Origin: LMUY01 sp965199105
GTDB lineage: Bacteria > Pseudomonadota > Alphaproteobacteria > Acetobacterales > Acetobacteraceae
Direction: 5' to 3'
Assembly: GCA_965199105.1 (NCBI GenBank)
Contig: CBDAQO010000002.1
Coordinates: 1,488,001 to 1,552,000 of the forward strand
Length of the DNA stretch: 64,000 nt
Shown: positions 15,288 to 24,773 of the stretch, in pieces
How the letters are laid out: every line of letters starts with the position of its first letter
How positions within the stretch are numbered: position 1 is the first letter of the stretch
Made by a program: the position numbers and the translations under genes
The notes under the pieces: generated by a model
What the model was told of the DNA's origin: nothing
Databases searched by the model: none
What the model saw: only the letters and a program-made list of their open reading frames with translations

Positions 15288-18206
15288 TTACCCGCGCCGG
15301 GAGGCCAGCCACTGCGCCAAATCCCCTAGCTCGGGGGCGCGGCGTGGATCGGTGAGGGTGCCGCTGAGCCGCAGACCGACCGCGGGGGTGCCCGGCGCCG
15401 CTGGCTGCAGGGCGAGCTGCGCGAGCAGGCTGCGCGTCAGCAGGTCGACGGTGCCGTCGCCGGTGACTTGGCCGGCAGGGATGGCCACTTTGATGGCGGA
15501 GAGCGTCACCGCGCCATGGTCGGCGGTGGCGGTCAGGCTCAGTTGGTCGAAGTGGGTGGCGCCGCCGTTCAAGGCCGCCTCCAGCTTGGTTTGCAGCGGC
15601 GCCGGGTCGGCCGGCGGCGTGGCAGGCAGGGCGGCCAAGGCAGCATCGAGGTCGAGCCCGTTCAGGTTGCCGTCGTGCAGGGTCGCCTGCCCGGTGAAGC
15701 CGAGCGTGGCGAGCAGGCTGGCGGGGCTGTAGCCGCTGGCGGAGAGATCGACCGAGGCGTCCAGCCGCCCGGCCGACACGTCGATCGGCATGCCCAGCAA
15801 GGGGCCGAGCAAGGCCACGCCGGCGAGCTTGGCGGTGGCGGTGAGATGCGGCGGCGCGGCGGCATCGACGGTGAGCTGCCCGGTCAAGTGGCCGCCAGAC
15901 AGGTCGGCGTTCAGTCCGTCGACGTGCAGCGCGCCCTGATCGAGCGAGACGGTGCAGGTGGCGTGCTCCAGCCCGGGAGACAGGCCGAACAGGATTTGCC
16001 CGGCCCGCAGCGAAACGCGACCGCTCCAGCCTTGGCCGGCAGCGAACAGCCACGGCTCCGGCGAGCGTGCGTAGGGCAGCGGCAAGGGCAGCGTGTCCGC
16101 CTGCAGCGACCCGGTGAGCACCAGCTGGCCCGCGGCGAGGCCGTGCAGCAGCAGGTCCCCGGTGGCGCGCAACGCTCCGGCGGCCAGATCCACGTTGCCC
16201 AGGGCCACCTGGCTGTCGCCGACGGTCACGTCCGTGCGCAGCGAGAGCGATCCATCGCCCAGCCAGGAGACCGCACCCGGCAGGCCGAGCGCTTCGAGCA
16301 GCCGGGGCGCGCCGGGATGGCGGAAGGCGACGCCGCCGGTCCAATGGCGGCCGGGAAGGTCCAGCACGCCGTCCGACTGCAGCTCGGCGCCGGCCAGCGC
16401 GGCGGTGGCGCTGAAGTTCAGCGCGCTGGGTCGGCCGGACGCGGTGGCGCGCAGCATCGCCTCGCCGCGGAACAGCGGCTCGGCCGACTGCCAGGCAGGC
16501 GGTAACCGGCTCGCCAGCATCGAGGCATGCTCGAGCCGCACGTCCAACCGGCCGTCGCTCAGGGCCGCATCCGCGCCCAGGCTGCCGGCCAGCCCGACGG
16601 TGAGGCTCGGCGCCGTCAGCACCGCCTGCCGCAGCGTGATCGCGCCGTCGCCGCTGCGCAGTCCGAGGGTGAGGCGCTGGAACGTGGCGCCGAGCCAAAC
16701 CGGCTGGTCCGCCGCGATCGTCACGTCCGCGCGCACGCGGCTGAGCCGGTGCGCCGCCTCACCCAGTTGGCGCATGGCCGTGGCCATCGCGGCGTCCGAC
16801 ACGGTGGTGGGGGGGCTGGGCAGCCATGCATCGAGCAGCGGCGCGGTGACCCGGACGTTCATCACAATCGCCGCGTCGCTGCCTCCGTGCAACGCCACAT
16901 CCCCGGTGATCGGGGCGCCGTCGACCTGGCCAGCAAGGTCACCCAGCGCCAGGCTGCCGCGCTCCGCCACCACCGTGCCGGACAAAGCGGCGCTTTGCAG
17001 CACGCCGGCGGGAATGGCGCCGACCAGGCTTGGCGCCTGCGACCGGAGCCACTGCAGCGTTTGCGCCAAATGGGGCGCGGCGAGTTGCCCGGCGCCATCG
17101 AAGCGGCCTTGCTTCAGCCGCCCGGTCAGATGCAGCTCGGCGTCGCCGGGCAACTGCGCCGACGAGTCCCGCAGCACGATGCCGTCGGGCGCGATGTCGA
17201 AGCCCACGCGCAATTGCCGCAGCGTGCCGCCGACCAGGGTGGCGGACTCGGCCGACAGGTCGAGCCCGGTGGGCAGGGCGGTCTGCTCACCCTGCAGCAA
17301 ATGGGGGAGCCAGGCGTCCAGGTCGAGCCGGCTGGTGGCCATCGCCGCGTCGAGCCGCAGCTTGGGCAGGAAGCGCAACGCAAGGGCGCCGCGGGCCAGG
17401 TTGGCGCCGATCTGGGCTTCCAGGTCGTCGGCGACGGCCAGCCCGCTGCCTGCGACCAGTCGGCCGTCGGCTTTCCAGGGCAACGCGGGGGCGGGCAGCA
17501 GCAACGAAAGGTCCGGCCCGCGCCCGGTGACCTGGCCCGACAGGTTGCCATCCTCGGCCACCACGCCCGAGAGCAGTCCCCCGGTGTTGACCAGCGGACC
17601 TTGGCCGTCGAGGCTGAGCTCCAAGGTGGCGGATCCGTCGCGGCCGGGCCGGCCCAGGCGCCCGGTCAGCCGCCAGGAGCGGCCGAGCACGGTGCCGAGC
17701 CCGTTGGCCGACAGCGTGCCGGTCGCCGGGTCGACCGCCACGTCCCCGGTGATGGCGGTGACCGAAAGCTGGCCGATCTGGAGCGTGCTGTCCTCGAACG
17801 CGGCGTGCAGCCCGGCGGCGGGGCGGCCCTCGCGCAGGAAGCGGGCGGAGAGCGGCCAGGGCAGTTGTATCCGGGCGCCGCGCAACACCAGCTCGCGCGG
17901 GTGGACCTGGCCGGCGAGCAGCCCGCCCAGACCCACCCGCAGCCGCATCTCGCCCGCCGTGGCACTCGCGCCGTCGCCGGTATCGGCAATGGCCACGTCG
18001 CCGGCGCTGAGCGTGGCCTGGGGCAGCAGCGAGAGATGGATGGCGCCGCCGATGCGCACCGGGCGGCCGAACCCGGCCGAGACGATGGCGGCGACGGTCT
18101 GGCGGTAGTCGTTCCAGTCGAGGAAGCGGGGGAGCAGCCAGGCCGCCATCAACGCCAGGCCGAGCAGCACGACAACGGTGGCAGCGGCCAGGCGCAGGGC
18201 GCGCAC
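15288..18206 (-). CDS. AsmA family protein
   Basis: 972 residues. An N-terminal signal anchor (AAATVVVLLGLALMAAWLLP) is followed by the AsmA opening FLDWNDYRQTVAAIVSAGFGRPVRIGG, and the rest is a long repetitive beta-rich body typical of AsmA/TamB-like bridge proteins. These sit in the inner membrane with a large periplasmic domain and are linked to outer-membrane lipid homeostasis. The C-terminal region (about 770-960) contains the AsmA_2-like conserved block ending DLAQWLASRRG. GTG start at 18206. It is 50 bases downstream of spoVR on the same strand. Confidence 0.85.
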   Translation of the reverse strand: MRALRLAAATVVVLLGLALMAAWLLPRFLDWNDYRQTVAAIVSAGFGRPVRIGGAIHLSLLPQATLSAGDVAIADTGDGASATAGEMRLRVGLGGLLAGQVHPRELVLRGARIQLPWPLSARFLREGRPAAGLHAAFEDSTLQIGQLSVTAITGDVAVDPATGTLSANGLGTVLGRSWRLTGRLGRPGRDGSATLELSLDGQGPLVNTGGLLSGVVAEDGNLSGQVTGRGPDLSLLLPAPALPWKADGRLVAGSGLAVADDLEAQIGANLARGALALRFLPKLRLDAAMATSRLDLDAWLPHLLQGEQTALPTGLDLSAESATLVGGTLRQLRVGFDIAPDGIVLRDSSAQLPGDAELHLTGRLKQGRFDGAGQLAAPHLAQTLQWLRSQAPSLVGAIPAGVLQSAALSGTVVAERGSLALGDLAGQVDGAPITGDVALHGGSDAAIVMNVRVTAPLLDAWLPSPPTTVSDAAMATAMRQLGEAAHRLSRVRADVTIAADQPVWLGATFQRLTLGLRSGDGAITLRQAVLTAPSLTVGLAGSLGADAALSDGRLDVRLEHASMLASRLPPAWQSAEPLFRGEAMLRATASGRPSALNFSATAALAGAELQSDGVLDLPGRHWTGGVAFRHPGAPRLLEALGLPGAVSWLGDGSLSLRTDVTVGDSQVALGNVDLAAGALRATGDLLLHGLAAGQLVLTGSLQADTLPLPLPYARSPEPWLFAAGQGWSGRVSLRAGQILFGLSPGLEHATCTVSLDQGALHVDGLNADLSGGHLTGQLTVDAAAPPHLTATAKLAGVALLGPLLGMPIDVSAGRLDASVDLSASGYSPASLLATLGFTGQATLHDGNLNGLDLDAALAALPATPPADPAPLQTKLEAALNGGATHFDQLSLTATADHGAVTLSAIKVAIPAGQVTGDGTVDLLTRSLLAQLALQPAAPGTPAVGLRLSGTLTDPRRAPELGDLAQWLASRRG

Positions 18207-18256
18207 GCGTCAGCCCCGCGCCGCGATGGGGCTGAACGAGGTCAGCCGGGGCGCAC

Positions 18257-19780
18257 TCAGGCGGCGGGCGGCTTGGCGGTATGCGTCGCCAGCACCGATT
18301 CGGTGTCGGCGTCGATCTCCTCCAGGCGCACTTCGTAGCCCCATAGGTTGGCCACGTAGCGCAGCGTGGCGTCCGCGTCACGCGAGGCGAGCAACTGGCC
18401 GGGCCGGGTGCGGTGCTGCATGACCAGCTTGCGGTCGCCGGCCAGGTCCACGTCCACGATCTGCACGTCGGCGTCGCCCTCGCCCGGGTCGTAGCTCTCG
18501 GCCAGGCTGCGGCGGATGGCGCGGTAGCCGCCCTCGTCATGGATCGCGTCTACCAGCAAGGTCGGCTCGGAGGTGTCGTCCAGCAGGCGGAACATGCGGA
18601 ACTGGCGGATCACGCGCGGGGAGAGGAATTGGAGGATGAAGCTCTCGTCGCGGAAATTGGCCCAGGCGTAGCGCAGCGTGCCGAGCGGGTCGCCGTTGCC
18701 AGCGATGTCGGGGAACCACGTGCGGTCCTCCTCGGTCGGCTCGACGCACATGCGCTCGATGTCGGACATGATGGCGTAGCCCAGCGCATACGGGTTGAAG
18801 CCGGGGCCACCCGCCGGATGGTCGAAGCCCGGCTGCATGATGACGTTGCTGGTGGAGTGCAGCACCTCGAGGAAGGCGGCGTCGTCGATCTGCCCAGTCT
18901 CGTGCAGCCGGGTCATGATGCGCTGGTGCACCCAGGTGGCGCAGCCCTCGTTCATCACCTTGGCTTGCGGCTGTGGGTAGAAATACTGCGCGATCAGCCG
19001 GACGATGCGGATGATCTCGCGCTCCCACGTGGCGAGCTTGGGCGAGACCTTCTCGATGAAGTACAGCAGGTTCTCTTCCGGCAGGCCAAGCTTGCGGCGG
19101 CGCTCGGCGGTCTGGTCCACGTCCGTCACCACCCGCTGACCCGGCAGCGTGCGCCACAGATCGTCGAACATGCGCTCGTCGTAGTCGCGACGTTCCTTCT
19201 CGCGCCGCTGGTCCGCGCGCAGGTTGAGCGGGCGGGCGCCGCCATGGCGATGCACCCCGTGGCGGGACAGCGCGTGGGCCGCGTCCAACACGCGCTCGAC
19301 GGCGGCGACGCCGAAGCGGTCCTCGCACTCGGCCACGTATTTACGGGCGAACTCGAGGTAGTCGAGGATGGCCGAGGCCTCGGTCCATTGGCGGAACAGG
19401 TGGTTGTTGCGGAAGAAGTGGTTGTGGCCGAACGCCGCGTGGGCGATCACCAGCGCCTGCATCGTGGCACTGTTCTCCTCCATCAGGTAGCTGATGCAGG
19501 GGTTGGAGTTGATCACCACCTCGTAGGCCAGGCTGCTGTAACCCTGGCGGTAGCTGTTCTCGTGCTGCAGGAACCGCTTGCCATACGACCAATGCCGATA
19601 GGTGAGCGGCATGCCGTGGGCGGTGTAGACGTCCAGCATCTGCTCGGAGGTGATGACCTCGATGCGGTTCGGGTAGAGCTCGAGGCCGAGTTCCTCGCAG
19701 GCGATGCGCTCGATGGCATCGTAGCTGCGCTGGAGGATGCGGTAGTCCCAGTCGGTGCCGGAGTAGAGGAGGTCGGTCAT
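18257..19780 (-). CDS. SpoVR family protein
   Basis: 507 residues matching SpoVR/YcgB: SYGKRFLQHENSYRQG, YEVVINSNPCISYLMEEN, FGHNHFFRNNHLF, NEGCATWVHQRIM and FNPYALGYAIM. His/Glu-rich motifs suggest a metal site, but the activity is unknown. In many proteobacteria it is encoded after prkA and yeaH and expressed in stress or stationary phase, as here. Start ATG 19780 (MTDLLYSG) is chosen over 19798 because it begins at the conserved N-terminus. A GC-rich palindromic repeat lies between it and yeaH. Confidence 0.93.
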   Translation of the reverse strand: MTDLLYSGTDWDYRILQRSYDAIERIACEELGLELYPNRIEVITSEQMLDVYTAHGMPLTYRHWSYGKRFLQHENSYRQGYSSLAYEVVINSNPCISYLMEENSATMQALVIAHAAFGHNHFFRNNHLFRQWTEASAILDYLEFARKYVAECEDRFGVAAVERVLDAAHALSRHGVHRHGGARPLNLRADQRREKERRDYDERMFDDLWRTLPGQRVVTDVDQTAERRRKLGLPEENLLYFIEKVSPKLATWEREIIRIVRLIAQYFYPQPQAKVMNEGCATWVHQRIMTRLHETGQIDDAAFLEVLHSTSNVIMQPGFDHPAGGPGFNPYALGYAIMSDIERMCVEPTEEDRTWFPDIAGNGDPLGTLRYAWANFRDESFILQFLSPRVIRQFRMFRLLDDTSEPTLLVDAIHDEGGYRAIRRSLAESYDPGEGDADVQIVDVDLAGDRKLVMQHRTRPGQLLASRDADATLRYVANLWGYEVRLEEIDADTESVLATHTAKPPAA

Positions 19781-19787
19781 CGCGTAG

Positions 19788-19825
19788 CCCTCACCCAACC
19801 CTCTCCCAGAGGGAGAGGGCTTTTT
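19788..19825. repeat. GC-rich REP-like palindrome, copy 1
   Basis: CCCTCACCCAA followed by a perfect 9-base palindrome, CCCTCTCCC (19799-19807) and GGGAGAGGG (19811-19819) around AGA, then CTTTTT. It lies in the 73-base gap between yeaH and spoVR. Near-identical blocks occur at 28959, 46724 and 63557. On the plus strand it resembles a terminator, but no plus-strand gene ends here. Confidence 0.75.
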
Positions 19826-19853
19826 GGAAGATGGGAGCGGGGGCGTGCATCGC

Positions 19854-21149
19854 TCACGCGGTCTTCTCCGCCTTGCGGCCGAACAGGTCGCGGAACACGG
19901 GGAAGATGTCGCGGCGGTCGGACACGCGGCGCATCGCCAGCTTGGGCGCGCGCTTGGCGAGCGGGTCGTAGCCGCGCCATAGGTCGGTCTCGCCGCGGAT
20001 GTGGGCGGCCGAGGCGGCGACCTCGATGTAGGCGAAATACTGCACCACCGGCAGGATGTCGGCCTCCAGCATCGCGATGGCCTTCTGGGTGTCGCTGCCC
20101 GAGTTGTCCCCGTCGGACGCCTGGGCCACGTAGATGTTCCATGAGTCTTGCGGGTAGCGGTCCTTCTGGATGCGGGTGAACTCCTGCAGCGCGGTCGACA
20201 CCACGGTGCCGCCGGTGCGCAGGTCGGTGAAGAAGGTCTGCTCGTCCACCTCCTCGGCCGTCTCGGTGTGGCGGATGAACACCAGCTCCACCCGCTTGTA
20301 GCGCCGCTCTAGGAATACGTGCAGCAGCAGGAAGAAGCGCTTGGCCAGGTCCTTCATCTGCTCGGACATGGAGCCCGAGACGTCCATCAGGCAGAACATC
20401 ACCGCCCGCGCGGTGGGCTTAGGGGCGTGCACGAAGCGGCGGTAGCGCAGGTCCACCGGGTCAATCCATGGCACCCGGGCCATGCGGCGCAGGCTGATCT
20501 GCAGCTCCTCGCGCAGCAGGTCGAGCCGGTCGGGGTCCTCGCCGCTCTCCTGCAGCGCCGCGATCTCGGCTTCCAGCGCCAGGAGCTCGGGCGATTTCGG
20601 CCGCCGCAACCCGATCCGCCGCGCCATCGACTGCCGCATGCTGCGCGACATATCGATCTGCGAGGGCGAGCCGTCGGTCATCAGGCCGGCCCGCTGCGGC
20701 GCCATGGATTCGGTGGCGACGATCTGGTTCTTAACCAGGTCGGGCAGTTCGAGGTCGCCAAAGAACAGATCGAGGAACTCGTCGCGGGTGAGGACGAAGC
20801 GAAACCCGTCCTCCCCCTCGCCGCCGCCCTTGCCGGCGCCGCTGCCGTCGCCCTGGCCGCGGCCACCCGGCGGGCGGGCGAGGCGGTCGCCGGTGGAGAA
20901 CTCCTTATTCCCCGACAGGATCACCTGGCGCTTGCCCGCCGAAAAGATGGTGTGAAAGCTCGGCTCGTGCAGCGAGTCGGCCGGGATGGTCACCGCCTGG
21001 TCGCGGCCGACCTCGCGCAGTGTGCCCTGGTCGACCGCGTCCCGGGCCGCACGGCCGATCGCGGCCCGGGCGCGCTTGATCACGCGCTGGCGGTTCTCGA
21101 GGTTCTTCCCGTGCGGATTGGGGCGGCGGTCGATGATGTCCAAAGGCAT
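19854..21149 (-). CDS. yeaH: YeaH/YhbH family VWA-domain protein
   Basis: 431 residues of the DUF444 family. The N-terminus DIIDRRPNPHGKNLENRQR is diagnostic. A Gly-rich linker (about 92-110) is followed by a C-terminal von Willebrand A domain with the MIDAS motif MDVSGSMS and FIRHTETAEEV. It is the usual partner of the kinase PrkA (YeaG) and of SpoVR in stress responses; its molecular role is not defined. It lies 64 bases after prkA, the gap holding a palindromic repeat. Confidence 0.93.
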   Translation of the reverse strand: MPLDIIDRRPNPHGKNLENRQRVIKRARAAIGRAARDAVDQGTLREVGRDQAVTIPADSLHEPSFHTIFSAGKRQVILSGNKEFSTGDRLARPPGGRGQGDGSGAGKGGGEGEDGFRFVLTRDEFLDLFFGDLELPDLVKNQIVATESMAPQRAGLMTDGSPSQIDMSRSMRQSMARRIGLRRPKSPELLALEAEIAALQESGEDPDRLDLLREELQISLRRMARVPWIDPVDLRYRRFVHAPKPTARAVMFCLMDVSGSMSEQMKDLAKRFFLLLHVFLERRYKRVELVFIRHTETAEEVDEQTFFTDLRTGGTVVSTALQEFTRIQKDRYPQDSWNIYVAQASDGDNSGSDTQKAIAMLEADILPVVQYFAYIEVAASAAHIRGETDLWRGYDPLAKRAPKLAMRRVSDRRDIFPVFRDLFGRKAEKTA

Positions 21150-21152
21150 TCC

Positions 21153-21217
21153 CTAGAGCATGACCGATTAAATCACGCTCTGCTTGAATGAGAAAAGAGC
21201 AGCGGATGCAGCCCTAG
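21153..21217. repeat. CTAG-bounded palindromic repeat, copy 2
   Basis: Begins CTAGAGCATGACCGATT and contains GCTCTGCTTGAATGAGAAAA followed by GAGC, then ends CCCTAGG. The second half matches the repeat at 31933-31957 almost base for base (GCTCTGCTTGACTCAGAAAA). It fills the prkA-yeaH gap, and the prkA stop codon TAG (21216-21214) lies in its terminal CTAG. Confidence 0.7.
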
Positions 21218-23160
21218 GCCGATTGCTTGACACGCATATACCACTCCACCAGGCGTCGCACTTGCCGCTCGGTATAGCCGCGCGAGACCATGCGGTTGAC
21301 GAAGTCGTTGTGCTTCTTCTCCGTCTCGTTGTCCTTCTTCGAGCCGAAGCTGATCACCGGCAGCAAGTCCTCCACCTGGCTGAACATCCGCTTCTCGATA
21401 ACCTCGCGGATTTTCTCGTAGCTCGTCCAGGACGGATTTTTGCCGGCGTTGCTGGCGCGGGTGCGCAGCGCGAACTTCACCACCTCGTTGCGGAAGTCCT
21501 TCGGATTGGCGATCCCCGCCGGCTTCTCGATCTTGGTCAGCTCGGCGTTCAGCAAGTCACGGTTCATCATCTGCCCGGTGTCGGGATCCTTGAAGTCCTG
21601 ATCCTCGATCCAAGCGTCGGCATAGTCCAGGTAGCGATCGAACAGGTTCTGGCCGTAGTCGCCATAACTTTCGAGGTAGGCCTTCTGGATTTCGTTGCCG
21701 ATGAACTCGGCGTAGCGCGACGCGAGCTCGCTCTTGATGGTGGCGAGGTAGGCGGCCTCCATCTCGGGCGGGAACTGCTCGCGGCGGATGGCCTGTTCCA
21801 ACACGTACATCAGGTGCACCGGGTCGGCGGCCACCTCGTTGGAGGAGTGGTTGAACGTGGCCGACAGCACCTTGTAGGCGAAGCGGGTGGACACGCCGTC
21901 CATGCCTTCGTCCACGCCCGCCGCGTCGCGGTACTCCTGCATGGTTTTGACCTTGGGGTCGGTCTCGCGGATGTTCTCGCCGTCATAGACGCGCATCTTG
22001 GCGAACGGGCGCGAGTTGGCGTGCGGCTTCAGGCGGGAGAGCACGGCGAAGCGCGCCAGCATCTCGAGCGTGTGCGGCGCGCAGGGTGCATCGGCGAGCG
22101 CCGAACCGCTGATGAGCTTCTCGTAGATCTTCCGCTCTTCGATCACCCGCAGGCAGTAAGGCACCTTGATCACGCTGACGCGGTCGAGGAAGGCCTCGTT
22201 GGTGCGGTTGTTGCGGAAGGTCTGCCACTCCGCCTCGTTGGAGTGGGCGAGCAGGATGCCTTGGAACGGGATGGCGCCGATGTTCTCGGTGCCGAGGTAG
22301 TTGCCCTCCTGCGTCGCGGTGAGCAGCGGGTGCAGCATCTTGATCGGCGCCTTGAACATCTCGACGAACTCGAGCAGGCCCTGGTTGGCGCGGTTCAGCC
22401 CGCCGGAGAAGCCGTATGCGTCCGGGTCGTTCTGGCTGAAGCTCTCGAGCTTGCGGATGTCCACCTTGCCGACCAGGGCGGAGATGTCCTGGTTGTTGTC
22501 GTCGCCGGGTTCGGTCTTGGCGACAGCCCATTGCTTGCGGCGCGACGGGTAGAGCTTGACCACGCGGAAGCGCTGGATGTCGCCGTCCCATTCATCCAGC
22601 CGCTTCAGCGCCCATGGGCTGGCGATGCCGGTCAGCACCCGGCGCGGGATATGGTATTGCTCCTCGAGCGTCGCCGCCATGGTCTCCGGCTCGAACAGGC
22701 CGAGCGGGCTTTCGAACACCGGGCTCATCTCGTTGCCGGCCTTCAGTACGTAGATCGGCTCCTGCTCCATCAGCGCCTTCAGCCGCTCGCCGAGCGAGGA
22801 CTTGCCGCCGCCGACCGGGCCCAGCAGGTAGAGCACCTGCTTGCGTTCCTCGAGCCCTTGGGCGGCATGGCGGAAGAAGCCCACGATGCGCTCGATGGTC
22901 TCTTCCATGCCGTGGAACTCGGCGAAGGCCGGATAGATGCGCACGGTGCGGTTCATGAACAGCCGGCCCAACCGCGGGTCCTTCGAGGTGTCGAGCACCT
23001 CGGGCTCGCCGATGGCGCGCAGCATGCGCTCGGCCGGACTGGCGTAGCAGAGCGGGTCTTCCCGGCAGCGGTCGAGATAGTCGGCCAGGCTCATCTCCTC
23101 CTGGCGCGAGCGGTCGCGCAGCGTGGCATGGAGAGAGAAAACGTCGTCAGATCGATACAT
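21214..23160 (-). CDS. prkA: PrkA serine protein kinase
   Basis: 648 residues, the YeaG/PrkA family. An N-terminal AAA-like domain has the Walker A GPVGGGKSS near residue 115. The conserved ENIGAIPFQGILLAHSNEAEW stretch is present, and the C-terminal PrkA kinase-like domain ends in RMVSRGYTERQVRRLVEWYM. PrkA acts in nutrient and stress adaptation, and in E. coli yeaG is transcribed with yeaH under nitrogen limitation. I looked for a sigma-54 site upstream and found none. It is first of a prkA-yeaH-spoVR-asmA run on the minus strand. Confidence 0.95.
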   Translation of the reverse strand: MYRSDDVFSLHATLRDRSRQEEMSLADYLDRCREDPLCYASPAERMLRAIGEPEVLDTSKDPRLGRLFMNRTVRIYPAFAEFHGMEETIERIVGFFRHAAQGLEERKQVLYLLGPVGGGKSSLGERLKALMEQEPIYVLKAGNEMSPVFESPLGLFEPETMAATLEEQYHIPRRVLTGIASPWALKRLDEWDGDIQRFRVVKLYPSRRKQWAVAKTEPGDDNNQDISALVGKVDIRKLESFSQNDPDAYGFSGGLNRANQGLLEFVEMFKAPIKMLHPLLTATQEGNYLGTENIGAIPFQGILLAHSNEAEWQTFRNNRTNEAFLDRVSVIKVPYCLRVIEERKIYEKLISGSALADAPCAPHTLEMLARFAVLSRLKPHANSRPFAKMRVYDGENIRETDPKVKTMQEYRDAAGVDEGMDGVSTRFAYKVLSATFNHSSNEVAADPVHLMYVLEQAIRREQFPPEMEAAYLATIKSELASRYAEFIGNEIQKAYLESYGDYGQNLFDRYLDYADAWIEDQDFKDPDTGQMMNRDLLNAELTKIEKPAGIANPKDFRNEVVKFALRTRASNAGKNPSWTSYEKIREVIEKRMFSQVEDLLPVISFGSKKDNETEKKHNDFVNRMVSRGYTERQVRRLVEWYMRVKQSA

Positions 23161-23579
23161 CGCGGATGCTCCGGTGTGTCGGGCGAGGCGGGCGGGAGCG
23201 CCAGGCTTCGCTTACGTCAGAATAGGGTGGCGATCGGTCGCGGTCTGTTTCCTTAACTGTCGGGAGGCTGCTTGGAGGCTTCTCCTCACGACATTGAGAG
23301 ACACTAGCGTGACAGATATGCGGTGCGCATTAATTACCTCTTAGTCTGTGCATTTTACCGCTGATTTGCCGTTCTCTGTTGCTTGATCTCACGCCTTTGA
23401 CCGAGCTGCAGCGTCGGCCAAGCCATACAGAGTCGAGCGCTGTCGAGTCGGCAAGCACGGGCGCAGGCCACGGCGCGAAGTCTCGCAATAGCGGCATCTG
23501 GTCACGGCGCGGGCGTTGCCAACACTGCGCCCGCGCGCGTTCGCGTCACCGTGGCGGGAGCCAGGCTGGTAAGCGCGGT
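23161..23579. other. Intergenic region upstream of prkA
   Basis: About 420 bases between prkA (start at 23160) and the downstream end of an FAD oxidoreductase gene (23580). The stretch 23290-23400 is clearly more AT-rich than its surroundings and should hold the prkA promoter on the minus strand. I found no convincing -24/-12 or -35/-10 pair, no RNA gene and no ORF with a ribosome site. Short ORFs crossing it look like noise. Confidence 0.5.
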
Positions 23580-24773
23580 TCACCCGTGCAGCGTGACAGG
23601 CTCCGGCCGCCGCCGGGTTTGGAACCGGGTGATGGCGAACGGCTCCAAGTTGGCGTCGGGTTGGCCGTCCTGGGCGAGCGTGGCGAGGATGGACCCGGTC
23701 AGCGGCCCGAGGCAGAACCCATGGCCGGAAAAGCCCGCCGCGACGAACGCGCCCGCCACCCCGGGCACGGCGTCGATCACCGGCAGCGCGTCCGGCGTCA
23801 TGTCGAGCAGGCCGGCCCAGCTCTGCACGATCTGCGCGTCTCGGAACGCCGGGACGACGTCGCCGAAATGGCGCACGATGTCGGCCAGGTTCCCCGCGGT
23901 CGGGTAGACGTGCGGCGTGGGCCGGCCCGCCTGCTCGAGCTCCAACAGGCCGCCGTGCCAGGGCAGCGCGCCGCTGGTCACGCGCAAGCGGCCATTGCCC
24001 TCCTGCCGCCCGGCGCAGTCGGCATTGGCCACGCCGATCACCGGGCCCAGCAGCGGCGGCAGCGGTGCGGAGCGCAGTACGGCCACCATCGGGGTTTGTA
24101 GCGGCACGCAAATGCCGAGCGGCTCGAGCAGGTCGTTGGCGAACATGCCGGCGGCGATCACCACCCGCGCGGTGGGGATGCGTCCCGCTGCGGTCACCAC
24201 CGCGCTCACCCGGCCCTGGCCGTGCTCCACCCGCAGCACCCGCTCGCCGAAGCGGCACACCGCGCCGAGCCGCTCGGCGGCCGCGACGTAGGCGGCAACG
24301 GTTGCGTGCGGGTCGGCGCTGCCGTCGCTGGCGCAGAACGAGGCGGCGAGCACCCGGTCGGACACCGCCGGCACCGCTGCCTGGACGGACCTGGTATCGG
24401 CCAGGAAGCTCAGCTCGAGCCCGGCCGCCGCCTGCGCCGTGACGAGGTTGCGGATGATGGCCACTTCCGCCGGGGTTCGGGCGCAGCGCAGGTTGCCGGT
24501 GCGGCGGTAGCCCGTGGGCGCGTCGAGCTCGTCGGCCAGCGTGCCCCAACGCTGCACGGCCGCCTTGGCCAGCGGCAGTTCGGCGGCGTGGCGGCCGGAT
24601 TGGCGCACCCCGGCCAGGGTCCAGCCCGACGCCATGGCGGCCGGCCCGAAGCGGTCCAGCAGCACGACGCTGCACCCGGCGGCAGCCAGTTCGTAGGCCG
24701 CCGCCGCGCCGCTGATGCCGGCGCCGACCACCACCGCGTCATAGGCCTGGTCCGGCGTCGGCCGTGGCGGCAT
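23580..24773 (-). CDS. FAD-dependent amino acid/amine oxidoreductase (DAO family), second copy
   Basis: 397 residues. The Rossmann dinucleotide motif VVVGAGISGAAAAYELAAAG opens the protein, and the C-terminal FAD-contact motif AGFSGHGFCLGPLTG closes it. Both are typical of DadA/SoxB-type glycine-D-amino-acid oxidases. The start ATG shares one base with the solute-binding protein stop (TGATG), so the oxidase is coupled to a nutrient-binding protein. Likely substrates are an imported D-amino acid, sarcosine-like or opine compound; the exact one is not readable. Confidence 0.88.
   Translation of the reverse strand: MPPRPTPDQAYDAVVVGAGISGAAAAYELAAAGCSVVLLDRFGPAAMASGWTLAGVRQSGRHAAELPLAKAAVQRWGTLADELDAPTGYRRTGNLRCARTPAEVAIIRNLVTAQAAAGLELSFLADTRSVQAAVPAVSDRVLAASFCASDGSADPHATVAAYVAAAERLGAVCRFGERVLRVEHGQGRVSAVVTAAGRIPTARVVIAAGMFANDLLEPLGICVPLQTPMVAVLRSAPLPPLLGPVIGVANADCAGRQEGNGRLRVTSGALPWHGGLLELEQAGRPTPHVYPTAGNLADIVRHFGDVVPAFRDAQIVQSWAGLLDMTPDALPVIDAVPGVAGAFVAAGFSGHGFCLGPLTGSILATLAQDGQPDANLEPFAITRFQTRRRPEPVTLHG

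Noticed and set aside
19799..19825. Palindrome with CTTTTT as a plus-strand terminator
   Set aside because: No plus-strand gene ends here and the same palindrome recurs elsewhere, including in murD, so it is annotated as a repeat.
21184..23256. A 690-codon open frame on the plus strand over prkA
   Set aside because: Shadow of prkA in a high-GC gene; no domain and a leucine/histidine/valine-rich composition.
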